This document shows positions 1 to 5,655 of a stretch of 12,987 bases of DNA, in pieces. The notes beneath the pieces were generated by a model. The model had not been told where the DNA came from and searched no databases. It saw only the letters and a list, made by a program, of their open reading frames with translations. The position numbers were made by a program, and so were the translations under genes. How positions within the stretch are numbered: position 1 is the stretch's first letter; each line of letters starts with the position of its first letter. The DNA comes from Syntrophomonas sp. (GTDB lineage Bacteria > Bacillota > Syntrophomonadia > Syntrophomonadales > Syntrophomonadaceae): positions 1 through 12,987 of the forward strand of contig PWPP01000091.1 in the NCBI GenBank assembly GCA_003558625.1, in the 5' to 3' direction.

Positions 1-1987
1 GGGTCAGGCTCTGGTCTTCCATGGATATGCAGGGTCCGACAGGGGATATAACTCCAGACAGTTCGTGCACCAGTCTCCAGAGGCGGTTTAAAAATCTGTA
101 GGAGCCTTCAATTGCGGAGTCGCTCCATTCCAGGTCTTTTTCCGGCGGGGAGGCGAAAAGGATGAACAAGCGGGCGGTATCGGCTCCGTAGCGGTTTATG
201 ATATCCTGGGGACTGACAACATTGCCCTTGGATTTGGACATTTTAGCCCCGTCTTTAAGGACCATACCCTGGGTAAGGAGGTTGGTGAAGGGCTCCTGGT
301 AAGAAAGCAGGTTCATGTCATAAATGAATTTGGTGAAAAAACGGGAATAGAGCAGATGTAAAATCGCGTGCTCTACTCCTCCGATATATTGATCTACCGG
401 CATCCAGTAATCACCGGTTGTTTTATCGAAGGGCATTTCAGTATTGCCTGCATCACAGAAACGGATGAAGTACCAGGAGGAACAGACGAATGTATCCATG
501 GTATCCGTTTCCCGCAGGGCCGGCTTATCGCAAATAGGACAGCGGGTTTTATAAAAGGATTCCACATATTTTAAAGGTGATTCCCCGGTAGGCTTAAATT
601 CCACGTCTAAGGGCAAAACGACGGGCAGATCTTTTTCCGGGACCGGAACGGTACCACAGTCTTCACAATAGATAATGGGAATAGGTGTACCCCAATAGCG
701 CTGGCGTGAAATCAACCAATCCCGCAGGCGGAAGTTGATGGAGTTTTTCCCGATCTGGTTTTCCTCCATATATGCAATGACCCGTTTTTTGCCTTCTTCT
801 ACCTGCAAACCATTGAAAGGGCCAGAATTGATCATGATGCCATCCCCGGTATAAGCTTCATGAAGCTTATACCCACTTTCCGGGGTTTCTTCTCCTTGAA
901 TTACTACCCGGATATCAATATCGTATTTCCGGGCAAACTCAAAATCTCTTTGATCATGGGCAGGAACGGCCATAATAGCCCCGGTGCCGTATTCCATTAA
1001 AACATAGTTGGCAGTCCACAAGGGTATTTTTTCGTTATTCATGGGATTAATCCCATAAGCCCCGGTAAATATGCCTTCTTTTTCTATTTCCGCAGAAGCC
1101 CGTTCGATGGAGCTCATATGTTTGATTTTATTTAGGAAGGCTTTTACGTCGGCTTCTTCTTTTTTACCCTGGATGATCTTTTCTACCAGGGGGTGTTCGG
1201 GAGCCAAGACCATATATGTAACCCCGTAAACAGTGTCGGGACGGGTGGTGAATACATCAATTTTGTCTCCGCTGCCTTCAATAATCATTGAGAATTGGCA
1301 ACCTTCACTGCGACCGATCCAATTTCTCTGCATGGTCTTGACTTTTTCCGGCCAGCCGGGAAGCGTATCTAGATCATCCAGTAATCTTTGCGCGTACTGG
1401 GTGATTTTGAAAAACCATTGCTCCAGCTGTTTTTTTTCTACCAGGGTCTCACAACGTTCGCAGAATTCATTGATGACCTGTTCATTGGCCAAAACTGTCT
1501 GACATGAGGGGCACCAGTTAACGGCCGCATTTTTTTTGTAGGCCAGTTCATTTTCAAAAAGCTTAAGAAAAAACCACTGGTTGAATTTGTAATAATCCGG
1601 ATTGCAGGTGGCAAATTCACGCTCCCAGTCATAACTGGTGCCCAGGGTCTTCAGCTGTTCTTTCATTTTTTCTATATTGGCAAAGGTCCAGTGGGCGGGG
1701 TGATGACCGTGTTTTAAGGCTGCGTTTTCTGCAGGCAAACCAAAAGCATCCCAGCCCATGGGATGTAAAACATTATATCCCTGCATTTTTTTGAAGCGGG
1801 CAACCACATCTCCAATGGCATAATTGCGTACATGACCCATATGAAGTTCTCCGGAGGGATAAGGAAACATTTCCAAATTATAATATTTGGGCAGGGAGGG
1901 GTCTTCCTCTGCCTGGTAAAATTTCTGATCTTCCCAGTGTTTCTGCCATTTTTGTTCGATGGTCTTAAAATCATAGCGATGATTCAT
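1..1987 (-). CDS. leuS: Leucyl-tRNA synthetase, partial (C-terminal part outside window)
   Basis: Class I aminoacyl-tRNA synthetase that charges tRNA-Leu in the cytoplasm. The frame is open from ATG at 1987 to the window edge, giving about 662 residues of a family usually near 800-870. Missing are the end of the anticodon-binding region and the C-terminal domain. Visible signatures are the HIGH motif as HMGH (residues 49-52, in PYPSGELHMGH), the TTRPDTVYG editing motif (around 247-255), the editing-domain signature VPAHDQRD with its aspartate at about 345, and KMSKS at 582-586. Two CxxC pairs (CPSC, CERC) before the editing domain fit the zinc-binding insertion. The start is supported by TAAGGAGGA at 1992-2000, 4 nt upstream of the ATG. 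The gene follows a T-box leader with a leucine-type specifier, so it is probably induced by uncharged tRNA-Leu. The catalytic and editing motifs look intact. Confidence 0.97.
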   Translation of the reverse strand, partial: MNHRYDFKTIEQKWQKHWEDQKFYQAEEDPSLPKYYNLEMFPYPSGELHMGHVRNYAIGDVVARFKKMQGYNVLHPMGWDAFGLPAENAALKHGHHPAHWTFANIEKMKEQLKTLGTSYDWEREFATCNPDYYKFNQWFFLKLFENELAYKKNAAVNWCPSCQTVLANEQVINEFCERCETLVEKKQLEQWFFKITQYAQRLLDDLDTLPGWPEKVKTMQRNWIGRSEGCQFSMIIEGSGDKIDVFTTRPDTVYGVTYMVLAPEHPLVEKIIQGKKEEADVKAFLNKIKHMSSIERASAEIEKEGIFTGAYGINPMNNEKIPLWTANYVLMEYGTGAIMAVPAHDQRDFEFARKYDIDIRVVIQGEETPESGYKLHEAYTGDGIMINSGPFNGLQVEEGKKRVIAYMEENQIGKNSINFRLRDWLISRQRYWGTPIPIIYCEDCGTVPVPEKDLPVVLPLDVEFKPTGESPLKYVESFYKTRCPICDKPALRETDTMDTFVCSSWYFIRFCDAGNTEMPFDKTTGDYWMPVDQYIGGVEHAILHLLYSRFFTKFIYDMNLLSYQEPFTNLLTQGMVLKDGAKMSKSKGNVVSPQDIINRYGADTARLFILFASPPEKDLEWSDSAIEGSYRFLNRLWRLVHELSGVISPVGPCISMEDQSLT
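848..873. repeat. Perfect 26-bp palindrome inside leuS
   Basis: The 13-base half-site GGTATAAGCTTCA is followed immediately by its exact reverse complement, with no spacer. It encodes part of the editing domain of LeuRS (reading YKLHEAYT on the minus strand), so it is in coding sequence. Six-base arms CCCCGG (844-849) and CCGGGG (880-885) partly enclose it. No function is assigned. Confidence 0.85.
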
Positions 1988-1991
1988 AATA

Positions 1992-2000
1992 TCCTCCTTA
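1992..2000 (-). promoter_or_regulatory. leuS ribosome binding site
   Basis: TAAGGAGGA read on the minus strand, 4 nt before the ATG at 1987-1985. It is a near-perfect anti-16S match and fixes the leuS start. It lies just downstream of the T-box terminator, so it is transcribed only on read-through. Confidence 0.85.
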
Positions 2001-2015
2001 TGCATTGAATTTAAT

Positions 2016-2050
2016 AAAAAAGCTCTCGCCCCTGATAGGGACGAGAGCTT
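2016..2050 (-). terminator. T-box regulated intrinsic terminator of the leuS leader
   Basis: Read on the minus strand, a 13-bp stem (2050-2038 with 2032-2020, including one G-U pair) closes a 5-nt loop and is followed by five U residues. The 5' arm ends in GTCCCT, which can instead pair with the AGGG of the T-box element to form the antiterminator. The two folds are therefore mutually exclusive, as expected for a T-box attenuator. Confidence 0.92.
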
Positions 2051-2074
2051 AATTCCCGCGGTACCACCCTGGTT
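2051..2074 (-). promoter_or_regulatory. T-box consensus element (antiterminator bulge)
   Basis: The minus strand reads AACCAGGGTGGTACCGCGG followed by GAATT, the hallmark T-box sequence. Its TGGT bulge pairs with the NCCA end of an uncharged tRNA (here ACCA, discriminator A) to stabilise the antiterminator. Confidence 0.95.
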
Positions 2075-2089
2075 GACATAAAAATAAAA

Positions 2090-2165
2090 TGGTGGAGCTA
2101 GCGGGATTCGAACCCGCGGCCTCTTGAATGCCATTCAAGCGCGCTCCCAGCTGCGCCATAGCCCC
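2090..2165 (-). tRNA. tRNA-Ala (anticodon GGC), inside the leuS T-box leader
   Basis: A 76-nt cloverleaf read on the minus strand from G1 at 2165 to the encoded CCA at 2092-2090. The acceptor arms GGGGCTA and TAGCTCC pair over 7 bp and include the G3-U70 wobble, the main AlaRS identity element. The D arm is GCGC with loop AGCTGGGA. The anticodon stem is CTTGA/TCAAG with loop ATGGCAT, so the anticodon is GGC (reads GCC and GCU). The variable loop is AGGCC and the T arm is GCGGG/CCCGC with loop TTCGAAT. The discriminator is A73. All expected conserved positions are present, so it looks functional. It has no recognisable promoter or terminator of its own. It lies 3 nt after the 5' arm and 7 nt before the 3' arm of T-box stem III, so it should be transcribed from the leuS promoter and excised from that leader. 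Confidence 0.97.
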
Positions 2166-2346
2166 ATATTTATGTCCACTCTGGTATCATTAACGGTTGC
2201 TACCGTTACAGGCTACACATGGTTCACCTGTAAGACTCCCCGGCGAGTTCAACTAGCTCTGCCGCTTTGCACCAAACAGCGACTCTCTGCCAAAATAGTT
2301 TACTACTCCGGTTCATGGTCTTTAAATATTCATTTTAACAATAGCA

Positions 2347-2375
2347 ATTATATGACAGTTTATTGCCAAAGTCAA
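2347..2375 (-). promoter_or_regulatory. Sigma-A-type promoter of leuS leader and tRNA-Ala
   Basis: The minus strand has -35 TTGACT (2375-2370), a 17-nt spacer and a perfect -10 TATAAT (2352-2347). The predicted start near 2340 lies about 18 nt before the base of stem I. It is the only convincing promoter for both the embedded tRNA-Ala and leuS. Confidence 0.88.
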
Positions 2376-2635
2376 TAAATTGCAACCCATTCATGGAATT
2401 ATTCTGCGCATTGCTGTCCAACCGGGTTTGGACCCAGTCAGCCGCCAGGGAACTCTATCTATAAAAGCAATCCTGGCATAACCATGCCCATTATATGGAA
2501 AAAAGAGAGCGAAACACAGGTTTCCCCAGGGAGGAAAATCCGGCATAAAGAAAAAGCCGGGCCAAAAAAATAAAAAAATGTTAAAAATGGAGGAAAAAGG
2601 AAATAGGTGCAGAATCTAATTAGGGGGTGAGAAAG
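2376..2635. other. Non-coding gap between the leuS promoter and comEA, with small hairpins
   Basis: No credible gene is seen. The sequence holds three short inverted repeats: GTCCAA/TTGGAC with a 6-nt loop (2416-2433), GGCAT/ATGCC with a 4-nt loop (2475-2488), and CCGGC/GCCGG with an 11-nt loop (about 2540-2560) followed by an A-rich run. No known riboswitch class was recognised. A convincing comEA promoter could not be picked out. The first two hairpins could belong to a comEA leader, but this is speculative. Confidence 0.5.
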
Positions 2636-3247
2636 ATGCTGGAGGATAAAAAAAAGTATTTAGGGGCTGTGGCGGTAATATTGCTCCTGGTGGTATTCGG
2701 GGTAGGGGTGAAGTATGGAATGCATAAATCCCGGGAAGCGTCGGAGGAATGGAGGATAGAGGCCCTGACGGACGCAGATATGCAAAATGAGACAGGAGCG
2801 CAAGAGATCTATATACAGGTTTATGTCACCGGATCCGTCCAAAACCGGGGAGTTTTTAAACTAAATGAGGGTGCCCGGGTCTATGAAGCAGTGGAATTAG
2901 CCCGGCCTCAGGAAAACGCTGCCTTAGACTATGTTGATATGGCCCGGGTACTTGAGGATGGGGAAACAATTGTAATTATAGATATAGATGATATGGATAT
3001 AAATGATACGATGACCGCCAACATTCCCCGGGGAGGATTGCAGGCAGACGGCAAAGTAAACATCAACACAGCATTAGAAGGGGAATTAGCAGAAAAACTA
3101 CCGGGAATCGGGCCGGTATTAGCTCAGAAGATTGTGGAATACCGCATGCAAATGGGGCGATTTAACAGTATAGAGGACATACAAAATGTTTCCGGGATTG
3201 GGGAAAAAAGATTTGCCGATATCAAGGATAAAATTAAAGTCAGATAG
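2636..3247 (+). CDS. comEA: ComEA family competence protein (DNA receptor), SLBB plus helix-hairpin-helix
   Basis: Membrane-anchored double-stranded DNA receptor that hands DNA to the uptake channel during natural transformation. From ATG at 2636 it has 203 residues: a short basic N-terminus, one transmembrane segment (about 8-28), a linker, an SLBB-type domain (about 58-118, beginning IYIQVYVTGSV) and a C-terminal tandem helix-hairpin-helix domain (from VNINTA near 141, with LPGIGP at 155-160 and VSGIGEKR at 185-192). A GTG at 2627 would add three residues, but the AGGGGG at 2622-2627 overlaps it. The same motif lies 8 nt before the ATG, so ATG is preferred. comEC follows after 21 nt, indicating an operon. 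comEB, found between them in B. subtilis, is absent. The genes are preserved, but competence itself cannot be inferred. Confidence 0.93.
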   Translation: MLEDKKKYLGAVAVILLLVVFGVGVKYGMHKSREASEEWRIEALTDADMQNETGAQEIYIQVYVTGSVQNRGVFKLNEGARVYEAVELARPQENAALDYVDMARVLEDGETIVIIDIDDMDINDTMTANIPRGGLQADGKVNINTALEGELAEKLPGIGPVLAQKIVEYRMQMGRFNSIEDIQNVSGIGEKRFADIKDKIKVR

Positions 3248-3268
3248 TCGCAGCAGGCGGAAAACCCT

Positions 3269-5566
3269 ATGATGGGGTTCTATTTTTTATTGTTCATATG
3301 CCTGGTCAGCGGGATCATGGGTGCCCATTATATGGACTTCAACCCTTGTTACCTGGGGTTGGTTTTGCTCCCTATTTTTTATTTTATAAAAAACAAACAA
3401 TATCAAGCTGCGGGGGCGGTATTTTTTATTTTTGTGGGCATGCTGTCTTATACCTGCCAAACCCATGAAATTACAGAGCCGGTGCCCCCGGTTCATCAGA
3501 TAACGGTCAGGGGAAACGTTCTGACCTATCCTCGGGGTGATAACGATAGCACAGTGTTTTTCCTTAAGAACCAGGATGCTGAAAACCCCTGGCACCGTAA
3601 AATACGGGTGGTATTGCCTTTTTCCTGTGATCTAAACAAAGGGGATATCGTTTCTATGACCGGTTCCATGAAGCCCCCGCGCCGGGCAGGAAACCCGGGG
3701 CAATTTAATTATGCTCTTTATTTAAAGCGGGAAGGTGTGTTTTATACTTTTAATCCTTCCTCACAGGAGAAGGTTCTTTTGCTGCAAGAGGCTTCAGGGG
3801 GGCAAAAGATTATCAACGGGTTTAGAAATAAAGGCCAGGCACAGATTGAGACCGTGCTTAACTCCCGTGAAAGCGCTATTCTACTGGGAATGATCCTGGG
3901 AAAGAAGGAAGGATTAGAGGCTGAACAATACCGGGATTTCCAAAAAACCGGTATCGTCCATATATTTGCCGTCTCCGGGCTTCATATTGGTTTTTTGCTG
4001 GTTTTAAGTGTCTGGTTGTTTTCCCTGTTCCCTATTCGTCCGGGAATTCGATTAGGACTTACCGTGGGGATGATTATTTTGTACGGAACCCTGGTGGGAT
4101 GGCCTGTTTCTGTTTTGCGGGCCTCTATTATGGCCGTGCTGGGTCTTCTGGCTTATCACAGCGGCCGGGAAAAAAATTTGCTCAATGCCCTGGGTCTGGC
4201 AGGACTGATTATTTGTATAGCAGACCCCCAGGCTCCCTTTAAAATAGCATTCCAGCTTTCATTTGCCGCCACCTTTGGTTTGATTTATATTTTTCCCACG
4301 GTCAGAAAACACATGGCCCTAAAAGGAAAATTGGCAGATTTGGTATTGATCCCCTTTTGTGCCCAGGCAGCAGTCCTGCCGTTAGTCGCGTATCATTTTA
4401 ATTTGTTCACACCGGTAGCGTTTATCAGTAATGTTTTTATTACCTATTTGGCCGGGGCAGCGGTTATGCTCGGGTTTTTATGTTTTGCTTCAGTCGCAAT
4501 AGTTCCCTTCATTAGTTCATTCTTCTTATATCCGGCGGGATTCATCATAGAGATCATATTGTTTTTGGTGGATATAGCCAAAGATATGCCCGGTGCTTAT
4601 GTATGGGTGGCTACTCCCGGGGCGGGTTTTATTTTTCTCTACTATTTAGCTTTAATCCTAGGCCTGCTAAATCTGCAATATTTCCAACTGCGACGGGTTA
4701 CCGGCCTTAGTATAGCCGTATGCATTCTCTTTACAGCCGGTTTTTATATCCCGGCCGGGGTTTTTAACCGGGGCATGGTTGAAATCGTATTCATTGATGT
4801 GGGGCAGGGAGATGCGATCTTAATAAAAAGCCCGGGAGGAAAATTCATCCTGGTTGATGGCGGGGGCAGTGAGAATTATGATGTGGCTGGGGCCCAGCTG
4901 CTTCCTTATCTGCACCACCGGGGCATAAGAAGTTACGAGTTGGTTCTAAACACCCATCCCCACACCGACCATTTGCAGGGGCTCCATAGTGTGATTCTGG
5001 AAAATAAAGTACGATACATCGGCCTGCCGGCATCACTGATACAGGCTCCGGAATATGAAGAGTTCGTAAATCAGGCACAAAAGAAAAAAATTCAGATCTT
5101 GGCTCTTAAAAAGGGCCACAATATCGAGCTAGAGCCCGGATTCAACCTGGCAGTGCTTCATCCGGGAGATGCCCGTTATGATCGGCAAAACTTGAATAAC
5201 GAATCGCTGGTGTTATCGATCACATATAAAAACTTTTCCCTTCTTTTAACCGGGGACATTGAGACTGATGCCATCCAGCCTTTGCTAAAGGAATTGCCGG
5301 GAGGGTCTAATTTTATTTTACAGGTACCCCATCACGGTAGTAAGAATTCTCTGGTGCCGGAATTTTATGATGCCGTTGATCCCGTTTATGCCGTAATTTC
5401 CGTAGGAGTTAATAACATCCACGGTCATCCACATCATTCGATCCTAAAACTATTGGAGCAGAAAAACCTCATTGTGCAGCGCACAGATCTTATGGGAGCC
5501 ATAACTTTTTCCAGTGATGGGGATATGGTTCGCGTAAAAACGTTTCTGACCCCGGCCCCGGATTGA
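3269..5566 (+). CDS. comEC: ComEC/Rec2 DNA internalisation channel with C-terminal metallo-beta-lactamase domain
   Basis: Polytopic inner-membrane protein thought to carry single-stranded DNA into the cytoplasm during transformation. At 765 residues it is normal for the family. The N-terminus has several hydrophobic segments and a soluble DUF4131-like region (about 75-170). The central competence domain (about 195-490) has many membrane helices and the characteristic stretch GIVHIFAVSGLHIGF. The C-terminal metallo-beta-lactamase-like domain has DVGQGDA (510-516), the metal motif HPHTDH (563-568), TGD (661-663) and VPHHGS (686-691), all with intact putative metal ligands. Such domains are proposed to be the nuclease that degrades the non-transported strand. 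The start is one of two adjacent ATGs; AGGCGG at 3255-3260 suits the first. It probably shares a transcript with comEA. It ends 89 bp before the converging oxidoreductase gene. Confidence 0.95.
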   Translation: MMGFYFLLFICLVSGIMGAHYMDFNPCYLGLVLLPIFYFIKNKQYQAAGAVFFIFVGMLSYTCQTHEITEPVPPVHQITVRGNVLTYPRGDNDSTVFFLKNQDAENPWHRKIRVVLPFSCDLNKGDIVSMTGSMKPPRRAGNPGQFNYALYLKREGVFYTFNPSSQEKVLLLQEASGGQKIINGFRNKGQAQIETVLNSRESAILLGMILGKKEGLEAEQYRDFQKTGIVHIFAVSGLHIGFLLVLSVWLFSLFPIRPGIRLGLTVGMIILYGTLVGWPVSVLRASIMAVLGLLAYHSGREKNLLNALGLAGLIICIADPQAPFKIAFQLSFAATFGLIYIFPTVRKHMALKGKLADLVLIPFCAQAAVLPLVAYHFNLFTPVAFISNVFITYLAGAAVMLGFLCFASVAIVPFISSFFLYPAGFIIEIILFLVDIAKDMPGAYVWVATPGAGFIFLYYLALILGLLNLQYFQLRRVTGLSIAVCILFTAGFYIPAGVFNRGMVEIVFIDVGQGDAILIKSPGGKFILVDGGGSENYDVAGAQLLPYLHHRGIRSYELVLNTHPHTDHLQGLHSVILENKVRYIGLPASLIQAPEYEEFVNQAQKKKIQILALKKGHNIELEPGFNLAVLHPGDARYDRQNLNNESLVLSITYKNFSLLLTGDIETDAIQPLLKELPGGSNFILQVPHHGSKNSLVPEFYDAVDPVYAVISVGVNNIHGHPHHSILKLLEQKNLIVQRTDLMGAITFSSDGDMVRVKTFLTPAPD

Positions 5567-5604
5567 ACCGTTGCAGCCCAAAATGCCAGGGAGCTAACCG
5601 GTTC
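5565..5604. other. Imperfect hairpin after comEC, terminator candidate without U-tract
   Basis: GAACCGTT (5565-5572) pairs with AACCGGTTC (5596-5604) with one bulged base, and CCC/GGG can extend it inward. It starts in the comEC stop codon. No T-run follows on either strand, so it is not a standard intrinsic terminator. The remaining gap to 5655 also holds a direct repeat CAGGCTG (5609-5615 and 5624-5630). Confidence 0.4.
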
Positions 5605-5655
5605 TAAGCAGGCTGCCCCCCTACAGGCTGAGTTGGCGGGGTTTACCTTTTTACT

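Larger units (their letters stand above)
2016..2340 (-). promoter_or_regulatory. T-box riboswitch leader of leuS, interrupted by a tRNA gene
   Basis: Transcription-attenuation leader expected to sense uncharged tRNA-Leu. In 5'-3' order on the minus strand it contains the following. Stem I (2322-2232) is closed by AAGAC/GTCTT and carries AGTA (loop E side), the AGAGAG motif (2288-2283) and the apical GGTGCAAAGC. The specifier loop GAACTCG contains the probable Leu codon CTC at 2247-2245. A stem II-type hairpin spans 2231-2208 and a second hairpin spans 2207-2192. The conserved AGAGTGG follows. Stem III arms are GACATAAA (2176-2169) and TTTATGTC (2082-2075). The T-box element AACCAGGGTGGTACCGCGG lies at 2074-2056, followed by the terminator. 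The position of a short stem III loop is taken by a complete tRNA-Ala gene (2165-2090). The specifier register is inferred from the downstream gene and the purine that follows the codon. Assignment as a T-box is very secure. Confidence 0.95.

Noticed and set aside
1041..1056. 16-bp palindrome ATGGGATTAATCCCAT in leuS
   Set aside because: Short, within coding sequence and without a partner or context; likely chance.
2165..2230. Independent promoter for the tRNA-Ala gene
   Set aside because: No -35/-10 pair at workable spacing; the TAAAT-like stretch is too close to the tRNA 5' end.
2124..2378. Open frame on the plus strand of 84 codons over the leuS leader
   Set aside because: It lies antisense to the T-box leader and tRNA, shows no domain and has no ribosome binding site; the RNA features explain the sequence.
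2416..2488. Possible metabolite riboswitch before comEA
   Set aside because: Compared by eye with the conserved cores of the TPP, cobalamin, glycine, c-di-GMP and c-di-AMP classes; none matched.
2627..2635. GTG start for comEA three codons upstream
   Set aside because: The AGGGGG motif overlaps this GTG, whereas it is well spaced for the ATG at 2636.
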